Below are positions 28,607 to 37,456 of a stretch of 64,000 bases of DNA, piece after piece (position 1 is the first letter of the stretch; every line of letters starts with the position of its first letter). Source of the DNA: an uncultured Anaerovibrio sp. (GTDB lineage: Bacteria > Bacillota > Negativicutes > Selenomonadales > Selenomonadaceae); NCBI GenBank assembly GCA_902786545.1, contig CADACU010000010.1, positions 19,589 to 83,588 of the forward strand. Reading direction: 5' to 3'. The notes beneath the pieces were generated by a model, which had not been told where the DNA came from, did no database searches, and worked only from the letters and a program-made list of their open reading frames with translations. A program made the position numbers and the translations under genes.

Positions 28607-29194
28607 ATGGACCGGTATGATGTATTGCGGGATATTACCGTTCTGGCAGGCAAATTAAACAATTTTGCCGGACGGTTACTGGTAGCTATTGACGGGCGTT
28701 GTGGGGCTGGAAAGACCACCTTGGCCAGTTTTTTGCAAAATAAAATAGAGGCAACGGTATTTCATATGGATGATTTCTTTTTGCGGCCGGAGCAGCGCAC
28801 CGCCGAACGGTTGAATACACCAGGCGGTAATGTGGATCGGGAGCGGCTTGAATCAGAGGTCTTGATACCGTTGCGGGCAGGGGAAAAAAACTTCTCCTAT
28901 CAGCGCTTTGACTGTAAAACTCAGTCCTTGCAGGAACCGGTTCTTATTGAACCAAAGTCGGTCTGCATTGTTGAGGGATCCTATAGTTGTCATCCGGCCT
29001 TGCAGAAATACTATGATTATCGCATTTTTATGACAGTGTCTCCTAAGGAACAAATGGAGCGGATTATTCAGCGAAATGGGCCGACAGCGGCCCGCATGTT
29101 TAAAACACGCTGGATACCACTGGAAGAACAGTATTTTGCCAAGTGTGATGTTGAGGGAAAATGTACCTGTTCGATAGATACCAGTACAAAATAA
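28607..29194 (+). CDS. Uridine kinase/phosphoribulokinase-family P-loop kinase
   Basis: The 195-residue protein has the Walker A motif GRCGAGKTTLA near residue 26, then VFHMDDFFLRPEQR with acidic residues typical of the uridine kinase-like fold, and CIVEGSYSCHP as the Walker B/substrate block. Family members phosphorylate uridine or other small hydroxyl substrates; this one is closer to the short unassigned 'uridine kinase' group than to Udk. The ATG at 28607 follows AAGAGG by ten bases. Confidence 0.82.
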   Translation: MDRYDVLRDITVLAGKLNNFAGRLLVAIDGRCGAGKTTLASFLQNKIEATVFHMDDFFLRPEQRTAERLNTPGGNVDRERLESEVLIPLRAGEKNFSYQRFDCKTQSLQEPVLIEPKSVCIVEGSYSCHPALQKYYDYRIFMTVSPKEQMERIIQRNGPTAARMFKTRWIPLEEQYFAKCDVEGKCTCSIDTSTK

Positions 29195-29199
29195 ATGTA

Positions 29200-29231
29200 C
29201 AGAAGCCGGTGGAACACCGGCTTCTGTTTTT
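29200..29231. terminator. Bidirectional terminator
   Basis: AGAAGCCGGTG and CACCGGCTTCT form an 11-bp stem with a GAA loop and GTTTTT. It lies between convergent genes. Confidence 0.9.
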
Positions 29232-29240
29232 AGTGTAAAA

Positions 29241-30065
29241 TTACCATTTCGGCGGGAAGAATTGTTCCTTTAGATGATTTTCTGCCGACAAAATCCGCCA
29301 ACCTTTATCTGGGGTTAATATCATTTGGGCCATACCATCAAATACCTGTACTACATTGGTTTCATTCGTCGAATCCTTTGCTGTTAGCGTATATTCCAAG
29401 GCAAGTTCGTTGAAGCTGTCGGCAACAGGGACGATATTGCTGACATCACTGCTTACAGTGGTAGTGAAGCCACTGCAAAATGTAGAAAAATCGCCAAAGG
29501 AAGGCTTATAGGTGTCATCCAGCATGTTCCAGGCCGCCCGCAGTTCCCTATTGGTGATACATTCGTGATAGCTTCTTAGCACTGCAGCTGCTGACTGATA
29601 TGAATTCAGCTCAGTTCGCTCCAACAGTTCGCCGGTGCCACTGTCTATCAGCCAGTTGCCGTCTATTTTTTTCAGCACAGTTGTGCATTCAAAGGTCTGT
29701 TCAACTATGTGATGATTAGCCAGCATATCCCGTGATTTTACAATATATGTTAATGTTGCCCTGTGGTCTGTTTGCTCACTCATACGATAATTTTCGGGCT
29801 TACTGGTCAAAGTGGTGGAATATCCCTTTTTGAAATCGTCGTAACTCTGAAAGAAGTTTTTATAATCCTCTGTCAGCACATCATGGGCCAACCCATAATC
29901 ACCATCCACAATTTTATGATGGAAGTAATTTATGGTTTGGACCGGAGTCATTCCAGTGGGGAAGGTATAACCTTTGGGAACTCCGCCGTTGGGATTGGCA
30001 GACACTAATACCGTGCCGGTCAAAACAAACATTACCAACATTGCCAGATGAAGAATTTTTTTCAT
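29241..30065 (-). CDS. Exported protein with two NTF2-like domains
   Basis: The 274-residue product has a cleavable signal peptide (MKKILHLAMLVMFVLTG, cleavage near VSA-NP). Two similar alpha+beta halves follow at about 38-150 (TPVQTINYFHHKIVDGDYGL) and 155-270 (SAAAVLRSYHECITNRELRA). Both resemble NTF2/SnoaL-like folds, which often bind small ligands or other envelope proteins. No catalytic residues stand out. The start has GGGAGG upstream. Function unknown. Confidence 0.75.
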   Translation of the reverse strand: MKKILHLAMLVMFVLTGTVLVSANPNGGVPKGYTFPTGMTPVQTINYFHHKIVDGDYGLAHDVLTEDYKNFFQSYDDFKKGYSTTLTSKPENYRMSEQTDHRATLTYIVKSRDMLANHHIVEQTFECTTVLKKIDGNWLIDSGTGELLERTELNSYQSAAAVLRSYHECITNRELRAAWNMLDDTYKPSFGDFSTFCSGFTTTVSSDVSNIVPVADSFNELALEYTLTAKDSTNETNVVQVFDGMAQMILTPDKGWRILSAENHLKEQFFPPKW

Positions 30066-30214
30066 TGTGGATGCCTCCCCCCGATTAACCCAAATTATAT
30101 TTTATTACCTGTAATATACTATATTGGTGGGGAAAATCCTTTGCTGTTCATATAGGATGATGGCACTATTTTTCAGGATATTTCTCAGAAAAAACAATAG
30201 ATTTAAAAATAGGG

Positions 30215-30243
30215 TTGTGTAAATTCTTTTCTTGATGTATAAT
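30215..30243 (+). promoter_or_regulatory. Promoter of tRNA-Ala
   Basis: TTGTGT and TATAAT are separated by 17 bp, 33 bp before the mature tRNA. Confidence 0.7.
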
Positions 30244-30276
30244 CTAACACGGTTGATAAAAAGACTTGAAACTCAT

Positions 30277-30352
30277 GGGGGCGTAGCTCAGCTGGGAGAG
30301 CACATGCCTGGCAGGCATGGGGTCAGGGGTTCAAGCCCCCTCGTCTCCACCA
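30277..30352 (+). tRNA. tRNA-Ala (anticodon GGC)
   Basis: A complete 76-nt cloverleaf with encoded CCA. D-stem GCTC/GAGC, anticodon loop CTGGCAG between CATGC and GCATG, T-arm GGGGTTCAAGCCCC. Confidence 0.97.
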
Positions 30353-30362
30353 TATGAAAAAT

Positions 30363-30412
30363 AACCTCGAAACCTTTAGAGATAAAGGCTTCGGGGTTTT
30401 GTTTTTTCATAT
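30363..30412 (+). terminator. Terminator of tRNA-Ala
   Basis: AACCTCGAAACCTTTA pairs with TAAAGGCTTCGGGGTT and is followed by TTGTTTTTT. Confidence 0.88.
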
Positions 30413-30433
30413 TTCTTTTAGTCGTTATATGCA

Positions 30434-30469
30434 AAAAGGCCGGCAGAGCAATCTGCCGACCTTTTGAAT
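30434..30469. terminator. Terminator of hsp20
   Basis: On the minus strand AAAAGGTCGGCAGA and TCTGCCGGCCTTTTT pair around a four-base loop, about 30 bp after the hsp20 stop. Confidence 0.85.
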
Positions 30470-30495
30470 TACGGTGCGCCTATGACGCTTGCTTA

Positions 30496-30957
30496 TTATG
30501 CGGAGTGAATAGGTATCTGCTTTGGTGTATCAACCCGTTCAGCAGCCTTAGGTAAGGTAACAGTAAGAATACCATCCTTAAAATCCGCCTGACAGTTATT
30601 TTCATCCACATTGTCAATGTAGAAGGAGCGACTCATGCTACCACTGTAACGCTCCCGACGAATGTAGCAGCCATCCTCATCTTTTTCTTCCTGAGATTTT
30701 TCCTGCTGGGTGGAGATGGTAAGATAGTTGTCCTTATAGGAAAGGTTTATATCGTCCTTGGATACACCTGGAAGCTCGGCTTTCAGCTCATAGCTGTTGC
30801 CGGTATCCTTCACATCAACATTAAAGGCTTTTCCGCTAAAACCAGCATCATTAAAGAAGCTGGAAATTGGACGATTCATCCAGTTGAACAGGCGATCGAA
30901 ACCGTCTTCCCGTGCTGCTAAATCATTTCTCATATCAAATGGAATAATGCCAAACAT
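30496..30957 (-). CDS. hsp20: Small heat-shock protein, Hsp20/alpha-crystallin family
   Basis: The 153-residue chaperone has the alpha-crystallin core from about 45 (FNVDVKDTGNSYELKAELPG) through ILTVTLPKAA near the end, plus short flanks for oligomer assembly. It holds unfolded proteins without ATP. AAAGGGGAT precedes the ATG. A structured leader and a good promoter lie upstream. Confidence 0.95.
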   Translation of the reverse strand: MFGIIPFDMRNDLAAREDGFDRLFNWMNRPISSFFNDAGFSGKAFNVDVKDTGNSYELKAELPGVSKDDINLSYKDNYLTISTQQEKSQEEKDEDGCYIRRERYSGSMSRSFYIDNVDENNCQADFKDGILTVTLPKAAERVDTPKQIPIHSA

Positions 30958-31051
30958 AATAACGATCCCCTTTCATTGTATATTTTGTTGTTTGGTGAGG
31001 CGCGTTGCTGAACATCTCTGTTCCGGAACTCTTTCCCTTGCCTCAATTATT

Positions 31052-31079
31052 ATTATAGTCAGAATAGTCAAAAAGTCAA
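31052..31079 (-). promoter_or_regulatory. Promoter of hsp20
   Basis: On the minus strand TTGACT and TATAAT are separated by 16 bp. The ~90-nt leader that follows has TGAGGC closing onto GCCTCA and an internal GTTCCGGAAC palindrome. No CIRCE element is visible. Confidence 0.6.
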
Positions 31080-31119
31080 TAAGTCAAAACAACAATTTTT
31101 ATATTTTTTTTAAAATTAA

Positions 31120-31164
31120 AAAAGTACCCTCTTTACTGGTCTGCCCAATAATGAGGGTACTTTT
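31120..31164. terminator. Terminator of the ScpB-like gene
   Basis: AAAAGTACCCTC and GAGGGTACTTTT form a 12-bp stem around a 21-nt loop. Confidence 0.82.
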
Positions 31165-31207
31165 CCCAAAAGTCACCGTATTTACCGTAAATACCGATAT
31201 AGGAACT

Positions 31208-32008
31208 TCAGTCTAAATCCGAAGCTTTGCCTTTATAGTTTGGTGCCCGTTTTTCCAGGAAGGAATTGATGCCCTCCTTGTAATCATCACCGCCATATAC
31301 TTTTTGACGATACGCATTGATGCGTTCAAAGCTCTCGGCACTGATAACCGTGGATGCCCGGGAAAGAATGCGGAATTGGCGTTTAATTGCACTGACTGAC
31401 AGAATACTGTTCCGGCGAAGCGGTGCCAAAAAATGCTCCTCCAACAGCTTTTCCAGAGCTTCGTTATCCTCTGCTACATGATTTATGAGCCCTACATTCA
31501 AAGCATCTTCTGCCTCTATTGGGGTGCCCAGAAAAAACATTTCTCTTGCTTTATTGATGCCTAGCTGATTGATGAAGTGGAGCAGGCCGGAAGCGTTATA
31601 AGGAATGCCAATTTTGGCCGGAGTAATGGCAAAGGTGGCATTCTTGGAGCTGACAATCATATCGCAGGACAGGCACAGGTCACAGGCACCACCCCAAACC
31701 GTACCATCTACACAGGCAATAACCGGTATAGGCACATCCTGTACCTCCCGTAATAGCTCCTCCATAGGGACATTAAACGCTAATGGGTCGCTGCCATCCA
31801 ACGGCAGCTCACGAATATCATGACCGGCACTCCAAACCTGACGGTTCACCTCAGCCCGCAGAACAATTCCTACACATTCCTGTGCATAGGCTTCCTTTAT
31901 GGCTGTAATGAGATCAAGGCACATTTCCTCGCTGAGACAATTAAAATGTTTGCCGTTTTGCATTTTTATATAAGCAATTCTGTCTTTTATTTCAGTATTG
32001 ACTAACAT
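31208..32008 (-). CDS. scpB: Methylmalonyl-CoA decarboxylase-like crotonase (ScpB/YgfG type)
   Basis: The 266-residue crotonase-fold protein matches the ScpB/YgfG pattern: WSAGHDIRELPLDGSDPLAF, then VIACVDGTVWGGACDLCLSCD and FAITPAKIGIPYNASG. That enzyme converts (R)-methylmalonyl-CoA to propionyl-CoA. In a propionate-forming Negativicute this would bypass the Na-pumping decarboxylase. No mutase or CoA-transferase is adjacent; budA lies upstream on the same strand. AGGAGG is ten bases before the ATG. The substrate is inferred from family motifs. Confidence 0.82.
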   Translation of the reverse strand: MLVNTEIKDRIAYIKMQNGKHFNCLSEEMCLDLITAIKEAYAQECVGIVLRAEVNRQVWSAGHDIRELPLDGSDPLAFNVPMEELLREVQDVPIPVIACVDGTVWGGACDLCLSCDMIVSSKNATFAITPAKIGIPYNASGLLHFINQLGINKAREMFFLGTPIEAEDALNVGLINHVAEDNEALEKLLEEHFLAPLRRNSILSVSAIKRQFRILSRASTVISAESFERINAYRQKVYGGDDYKEGINSFLEKRAPNYKGKASDLD

Positions 32009-32047
32009 ACATTGTAGGCCTCCTGTAGTTTTCTAAATAAATTTGGT

Positions 32048-32869
32048 TTATTGGGCGTTGTTCATAGCACTTTGGGTGTCTTGTTCAGCACTGCGAATGT
32101 CGGCGGACATATCCTTGGCCAGATTTATTTCATGGAAATGCTTGTCTTTATGCAATGTCATTGAAAATTTATCGGTTTTGTCCAACTGGATTTCACCATC
32201 CTTGATAGCAAGCTCCAGAATGTGGCCACCGTGTTTACGGTCATCAGAAATAAAGTGGAAATGCCACCCGACAGAGTTCAGCTCACCCATGTAATTAGGA
32301 CAGTACAATCCCACCAGTGTACCCTTTATATTCTTATGAGTGAATTCGGTTTGCTTGCCTTTGAGGGCTTCTACCAGGGTCGGATAAGGCTTGCTGCTGC
32401 CATATTCACTGCGGAACAGAATGGAAGGGAATTTAGTGTGCAGCTTCACCATATAAAAGCTGTTCTCACCCTGCTCCTTCACGGCCTGGTTTAAGATTTT
32501 TTCCAAGGAGGCCTTATCTGCAATGTTGGACAGCTTGATAGAAATATCATTGTCAAAATAAGTGACATTGGCAAAAGGAATGATTTCCGTATCAGGGGCT
32601 ACAACAACTCTGCCATCACCCAACGCCTGATAAACTGTGCCATCCAGTACAATCATTTCCCCGTTCAGCCCTTCAAAGGTGCCGATACCGGTGTCACCCA
32701 TAGCACGCAGGTCCTTGACAGTGACCGTACCGCCGAAATACCCCTGAGCCAAAGATTGCAGCAGGGCTACCTGGGCAAGATTTTCCCTGTCAGCAGTTGC
32801 CGCATATCCGGTGCTGCCAATCAGCAAGCCAGCCAGAATTGATGCAATTAGTTTTTTGGATATTAACAT
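32048..32869 (-). CDS. budA: Alpha-acetolactate decarboxylase with signal peptide
   Basis: The enzyme converts alpha-acetolactate to acetoin. The 273-residue product has the zinc-site region VGWHFHFISDDRKHGGHILEL, plus GTFEGLNGEMIVLDG and VGLYCPNYMGELN. Unlike the cytoplasmic enteric enzyme, it begins with a clear signal peptide (MLISKKLIASILAGLLIGS, cleavage near YAA-TA), as reported for an exported Brevibacillus enzyme. No acetolactate synthase is nearby. AGGAGGAG precedes the ATG. Confidence 0.92.
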   Translation of the reverse strand: MLISKKLIASILAGLLIGSTGYAATADRENLAQVALLQSLAQGYFGGTVTVKDLRAMGDTGIGTFEGLNGEMIVLDGTVYQALGDGRVVVAPDTEIIPFANVTYFDNDISIKLSNIADKASLEKILNQAVKEQGENSFYMVKLHTKFPSILFRSEYGSSKPYPTLVEALKGKQTEFTHKNIKGTLVGLYCPNYMGELNSVGWHFHFISDDRKHGGHILELAIKDGEIQLDKTDKFSMTLHKDKHFHEINLAKDMSADIRSAEQDTQSAMNNAQ

Positions 32870-33085
32870 TTTTAATACTCCTCCTATAAACTGTAGAAAA
32901 TATTAAATCCGCAAGATAAGCCCAATGACCATCTTCATTCGATGGCAATATCAATGGCTAAGTTTTATTATCTGTATATTATCATTCAGAATTATGGTTG
33001 TAAATATTATATTCCCTAAACATTATTTGATGACATTATATTTTGGAAATTATATAATTTACGCATAAAGTAGTTATAAGGGAAA

Positions 33086-33211
33086 GTGGAAAGTCAGGAA
33101 GAATTGTCAGAAATCACTCGGTGGGAAAATAAGCACAGATACTTAAAAGCCGCTGCTTTGGCTGTGCTGGGAGCAATATTGTATTTTTTGTATTCAATGC
33201 AGAGTGGATAA
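33086..33211 (+). CDS. Small single-span membrane protein (41 residues)
   Basis: A GTG start with AAGG just upstream opens a 41-codon frame. Its product has a charged N-terminal half (ESQEELSEITRWENKHRY) and one hydrophobic helix (AALAVLGAILYFLYS), and ends MQSG. A strong terminator follows eight bases later. I do not recognise it; such proteins often modulate membrane complexes. The remaining upstream intergenic sequence (32870-33085) is AT-rich with nothing else recognised. Confidence 0.5.
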   Translation: MESQEELSEITRWENKHRYLKAAALAVLGAILYFLYSMQSG

Positions 33212-33218
33212 GAGCTGA

Positions 33219-33252
33219 AAAGGCACCTTAAAAGTAAGGTGCCTCGTTTATT
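33219..33252. terminator. Bidirectional terminator
   Basis: AGGCACCTTA and TAAGGTGCCT form a 10-bp stem with a short loop, between the small membrane gene and the convergent crotonase gene. Confidence 0.85.
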
Positions 33253-33266
33253 AAGCTTAGTATATT

Positions 33267-34046
33267 TTATTTTCCGTTAAATATTGGTGAGCGCTTTTCC
33301 GCAAAGGCTTTTATACCCTCCTGAAAATCTTCTGTCCCCAGCAACATAGCCATGGCCATGGATTCATAGGTCAAAGTATCCTCCAGGGATGCACCATAAT
33401 TATTGATTTCCTTTTTCATCATAGCCAGTGCCAATGGGGCTGCTCCCGCGATTTTTCTGGCCACAGCCAAGGTTTTTTCCCGTAATGCGTCTGCTGGGAA
33501 TACATCATTTACCAGTCCAAGAGTATGGGCTTCCTCGGCTTCTAGCGGCCTTGCAGTAAACATCAATTCTTTGGCCTTGGCCAACCCCACGGTTTTGGCC
33601 AGAAAATAATATCCACCACAGTCGGGGGCCAGGCCTATGTTGGCAAAGCTCTGGATGAATTTTACTCCTTGGGCGGCGTAACAAAGGTCGCAGGCAATGG
33701 CAATGTTAAAGCCGGCTCCGGCGGCTACGCCATTTACCATGGCAATAACCGGCTTGGACATACAGTGAATGAGCTTGACTATCATACCGGCCTGGGCAAC
33801 AAATTGCCGTCGTTCCTCCGTGGTGTTTAGCTTATCCAGAGAGGCTAAATCTCCGCCGGCACAAAAGCCCCGTCCAGCTCCGGTCAGGATGACAACCCGT
33901 ACCTCCGGGTCGTGCTCTGCCTGATGTAATTTTTCTATCCAGCCATTGATAAGATCCAGACTCATAGAATTTAAGCTCTTGGGTCTATTAAGTGTCAAAA
34001 TGGCAATCCGGTCTTCCTTTTCGTACTTAATAACTTCTTCGGCCAC
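33267..34046 (-). CDS. Enoyl-CoA hydratase/isomerase family protein, PaaG-like
   Basis: The 259-residue crotonase has the oxyanion-hole blocks GRGFCAGGDLASL and MVNGVAAGAGFNIAIACD. The position of the first hydratase Glu is not Glu (FIQSFANIG), whereas IGLAPDCGGYYFLAKTVG matches isomerase-type members such as PaaG. An isomerase is therefore likelier than a hydratase. It starts at GTG with GGGAG upstream. No beta-oxidation partner is adjacent, so the substrate is unknown. Confidence 0.78.
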   Translation of the reverse strand: MAEEVIKYEKEDRIAILTLNRPKSLNSMSLDLINGWIEKLHQAEHDPEVRVVILTGAGRGFCAGGDLASLDKLNTTEERRQFVAQAGMIVKLIHCMSKPVIAMVNGVAAGAGFNIAIACDLCYAAQGVKFIQSFANIGLAPDCGGYYFLAKTVGLAKAKELMFTARPLEAEEAHTLGLVNDVFPADALREKTLAVARKIAGAAPLALAMMKKEINNYGASLEDTLTYESMAMAMLLGTEDFQEGIKAFAEKRSPIFNGK

Positions 34047-34124
34047 AATATCACACTCCCAATATTATGATTATTAAATGTATTTTCTGATGAAATTATA
34101 CAATAAAATATCAAGCACAAAAAT

Positions 34125-34166
34125 AGGGTTGGCAGATTGATTTTTAGCAATATGCCAACCCTGTTT
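34125..34166. terminator. Terminator of the exported 149-residue protein gene
   Basis: AGGGTTGGCA and TGCCAACCCT form a 10-bp stem around an 18-nt loop, with T-rich sequence on the minus-strand exit. Confidence 0.8.
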
Positions 34167-34167
34167 C

Positions 34168-34617
34168 TTATTTACCGGCTAATTCGGCCAAATCAATTTT
34201 TATGATATTGCCAATGGATGCATTCCCCTGCGAATCCTTGGTTATGAACATCAACGCATAGTACGGTTTTGCATTTGGCACAACCACTTTTGCTTGACAA
34301 AGTATGCAATATTTTGTGTTGTCTGCCGATTGACCAAGGAAAGCCATTGGCTTATAACCTACCCCGACAAGACCCTTGGTAGCTATTTTATAGGCATCCA
34401 GTACCGGTTGGGGAATTTCTGATGAGTACTCTGTACTCCAGTCAGTACCCATCGATGTTTTTGCCTCACCGGAAGCGGTTGGTGGCGTAGCTTCATCAGC
34501 TACTGCCGTTGGTTTAGTCTCGGTGGTAACATCCTTTGGTGGTGTCGCAGCAAAAGCTACACTGCTTAAAATAATAAGCGCACAAGCGGAAAGCATAGTT
34601 ATAAATTTTTTCATCAT
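34168..34617 (-). CDS. Exported protein of unknown function
   Basis: The 149-residue product has a signal peptide (MMKKFITMLSACALIIL, cleavage near AFA-AT), a low-complexity Thr/Pro/Glu linker (about 24-55), and a compact domain of ~90 residues with a possible redox or metal pair of Cys (YCILCQAKVV). AGGAGG lies six bases before the first ATG. No family is recognised. Confidence 0.72.
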   Translation of the reverse strand: MMKKFITMLSACALIILSSVAFAATPPKDVTTETKPTAVADEATPPTASGEAKTSMGTDWSTEYSSEIPQPVLDAYKIATKGLVGVGYKPMAFLGQSADNTKYCILCQAKVVVPNAKPYYALMFITKDSQGNASIGNIIKIDLAELAGK

Positions 34618-34900
34618 ACATTACCTCCTAGTAATTGTTGTTATAGGCCTATCATTGTTTACATTTTAAATTAGCAATATGGAAAAAAGATGATTAAGTG
34701 TAACAAAATTATAAAGTGATGATGTACAATTTCGTCTTTGGGAACAGTGGTTAAAAAAATATCTCTTTGGAAGGAATTTTTGTTTATAGTGGCGAATATG
34801 CGAAATATATAACGATTTTGGTCGGTTAATTGGGCGGTATGGTGGTTATTTTGTTGCCATAGCTACGGATATTATCCTTATACAAAGGAGGAGATAGAAT
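34618..34900 (+). promoter_or_regulatory. Intergenic region upstream of the efflux operon
   Basis: This 283-bp region separates divergent genes and must hold promoters for both. It is AT-rich. I can point to AAAGGAGGAG before the tolC-like start, but to no convincing -35/-10 pair or operator. Confidence 0.3.
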
Positions 34901-36247
34901 ATGAAATTACGCCGCAAAAAAGTCGGGGCAGTCGTAATGGCACTTATGTTGTCCATGGTCGGAAGTGTTGCTTCAGCTGAAAAATTGGATATAACGCTGG
35001 ACGAGGGGATTCGTCTGGCCTTGGAACGCAATTATTCAATTGAAGCGAGTGCCAGCGATTTGGACAGTGCTTATTGGGGGTTAAGAGAAGCACGGCGAAA
35101 TGCCGGCCCCAAAGCAAGCTGGTCCAGCAGTGCTTATAAAGTAGGCGGCAAAGCCTATGAAGGATGGCCACATGATGGCTTGTACGCGAATCAGTTCTCC
35201 CTGTCCATGCCAGTTTATTCCGGCGGGATGGTAGAAAACAATATCAAAGCAGCTGAAATGGGGCTTTCCGGGGCCGAACTGGAGCTGGAGCGGACCAAGC
35301 AAAATATTCGTAACACGGTATCAACGGATTACTACAATATACTGAAGTGTCGCAGTGAAGTGGAAGTATATCAGGAATCCGTCAACAATTTGAAAGCGCA
35401 TTTGGACAATGTAGATGCCAAATTTCGGGCTGGTGTAGTGGCACAAAAGGATGTGCTTAGCTCGGAGGTTTCTCTGGCACAGGGTAAACAACAGCTGGTA
35501 ACCGCCGTCAATGATTTGCATGTGGCGGTGGCAACCTTTAACAAGGATGTGGGCTTGCCAATGGAAACAGAAACTGTACCACGGGAACAGTTGGCCTATG
35601 AACAGTACACCGCCACCTTGCCTGAATGTGATGACTATGCCAGACTGCATCGGCCGGATCTGTTTCAAAAGCAATTTAACCTGCACCAGAAAAAGGCCGA
35701 AATGGATGTGGCAAAGTCTGGTATGCGGCCGAAGGTAGATGCGGCAGTTAGTCGGAATATAGGTGGCAGTTCGCCTTTTAAGAATGACAATATCACATCG
35801 GATAGCTGGAGCGCCGGTCTATCACTAAAATGGAATGTTTTTGACAGTGGAGTGACTACAGCTCAGGTGAATAGGAAGAAATCAGCGGTGCACCGTGCTG
35901 AGGCGGAATTGAAGGATAAGGTGAACAGTGTAAAGCTGGAGGTACATACTGCTTATTTAAATATGCGGGCTGCCGAGGAAAATATCGGCACAATGCAGGA
36001 AGCTTTGACTAAAGCTCAGGAGGATTACCGCATTGAAATGGTTCGTTATGAAGCTGGCGTTGGGACAAACCTTGAAGTTATGGATGCGCAGGATAAATTG
36101 GTATCGGCCAAAGGTAAATATATTTCAGCACTGTATAAATATAATACCAGCAAGGCCAGCCTGGATACTGCTATGGGAGTGCCAGTGGATTTGGATATAA
36201 CTCCTTATCGTCAATTTGTTGACAGCAACGGGAAAAAGGGGGAATAA
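34901..36247 (+). CDS. TolC-family outer-membrane efflux protein
   Basis: The 448-residue protein has a signal peptide (cleavage near ASA-EK) and two OEP repeats of long alpha-helices (LTLDEGIRLALERNYSI-type start as ITLDEGIRLALERNYSIEAS; later YEAGVGTNLEVMDAQDKLVS). It forms the outer-membrane channel of a tripartite pump. It is first in the three-gene operon with the adaptor (3-bp gap) and the RND transporter. It is direct evidence of an outer membrane in this organism. Confidence 0.95.
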   Translation: MKLRRKKVGAVVMALMLSMVGSVASAEKLDITLDEGIRLALERNYSIEASASDLDSAYWGLREARRNAGPKASWSSSAYKVGGKAYEGWPHDGLYANQFSLSMPVYSGGMVENNIKAAEMGLSGAELELERTKQNIRNTVSTDYYNILKCRSEVEVYQESVNNLKAHLDNVDAKFRAGVVAQKDVLSSEVSLAQGKQQLVTAVNDLHVAVATFNKDVGLPMETETVPREQLAYEQYTATLPECDDYARLHRPDLFQKQFNLHQKKAEMDVAKSGMRPKVDAAVSRNIGGSSPFKNDNITSDSWSAGLSLKWNVFDSGVTTAQVNRKKSAVHRAEAELKDKVNSVKLEVHTAYLNMRAAEENIGTMQEALTKAQEDYRIEMVRYEAGVGTNLEVMDAQDKLVSAKGKYISALYKYNTSKASLDTAMGVPVDLDITPYRQFVDSNGKKGE

Positions 36248-36250
36248 CCG

Positions 36251-37444
36251 GTGACAGGATTTTATGGGAAAAAAATGGGAGCTTTAGTGAGCGCCCTTGT
36301 GTTAGCCACTAGTATTATGTTGGCTGGTTGTGGCAGTGAACCCCAGGAGACGGCTCAAAAGGTTCCTGTGAAGGCCATGAAGGTTATTCAGCAGGATGCA
36401 CCGCTTACCTATAGCTATCCGGGACACCTGAAGGGGACGGATGATGTTGAAGTTCATTCCCGGGTTTCTGGCAGTATTATGGAAAAGTATTTTAAAACTG
36501 GTGATGAGGTTAGTGTTGGGACTCCTTTGTATAGAATTGATTCTCGGCAATATGAATCGGCTATTATAGAGGCAGAGGCCAATCTGCACAAGGCAGAGGC
36601 CGCCCTCAGGTCTGCTCAGGACGAATTGGCCAGAGATGAAATGCTGTTTTCGGAAAAAGCCATTTCCGAACAGTCCTTGGTCAATCAACGGGAAGAGGTA
36701 GTAGCAAATCAGGCTACGGTAGAATCCCAGCGGGCAGCTGTACAAAAAGCTCGGGAAAATTTGAATGATACGATTGTTTATGCACCAATGAGTGGGAGAC
36801 TTTCCGTGGATGATGTAGCTGTTGGTACCTACGCCACAGCTGGCAGCACCAAGCTGGTTTCCATTGGTTCTGTTGATCCGATTTATGCCCAGTTCAGTAT
36901 CAGTGAAGCTGAGTATCTGAATATTCTGTCCGAAGCTTATAAAAAAGGAACCTGGGACGAAGCCGATAATTATGTGCCAAAAATAAAGATTATATTGTCC
37001 AATGGTGATGAATACCCATTGGAAGGTGATGTTACGGCGGTGGATCGGTCCTTTAAGGACAAGTCGGCTTCCCTGACCGTAAATGCTATATTGCGTAATC
37101 CGCGGGGCGTCTTGTTGCCAGGAATGTTTGCCCGGGTGCGCTTTGTAGGTGTTACAGCCAAGAATGCCATCTTGGTTCCGCAACGGGCTGTACAGCAGCT
37201 TTTGGAGGAATCCTTTGTGTTGGTGGTAGGTCCGGACGGTAAATCTGTCTCCAGAAATGTTGTTTTGGGTGAAAAGGTAGGCAGCTATTATATTGTCAAG
37301 AGTGGTCTGACAGTCAATGATACCGTTATAGTGGATGGCCTTACAAATCTTCAGTCAGGCAAGGACCTTGATGTCACCATGGTAACAGCTGAAGATATGG
37401 GTTTCTCCCTGAAAGAATCTACTGAAGTTGTAAACAAGTCATAA
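36251..37444 (+). CDS. RND efflux periplasmic adaptor, lipoprotein
   Basis: The 397-residue membrane-fusion protein starts at GTG with GGGGG upstream. It has a lipoprotein signal ending LAGC, a lipoyl/barrel-sandwich region (VEVHSRVSGSIMEKYFKTGD), an alpha-hairpin (about 95-165) and beta-barrel and membrane-proximal domains (PGMFARVRF, VPQRAVQQLLEESFVLVV). It links the TolC-like channel with the RND pump in the same operon, as AcrA does. Confidence 0.95.
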   Translation: MTGFYGKKMGALVSALVLATSIMLAGCGSEPQETAQKVPVKAMKVIQQDAPLTYSYPGHLKGTDDVEVHSRVSGSIMEKYFKTGDEVSVGTPLYRIDSRQYESAIIEAEANLHKAEAALRSAQDELARDEMLFSEKAISEQSLVNQREEVVANQATVESQRAAVQKARENLNDTIVYAPMSGRLSVDDVAVGTYATAGSTKLVSIGSVDPIYAQFSISEAEYLNILSEAYKKGTWDEADNYVPKIKIILSNGDEYPLEGDVTAVDRSFKDKSASLTVNAILRNPRGVLLPGMFARVRFVGVTAKNAILVPQRAVQQLLEESFVLVVGPDGKSVSRNVVLGEKVGSYYIVKSGLTVNDTVIVDGLTNLQSGKDLDVTMVTAEDMGFSLKESTEVVNKS

Positions 37445-37456
37445 GGAGGCGGGATT

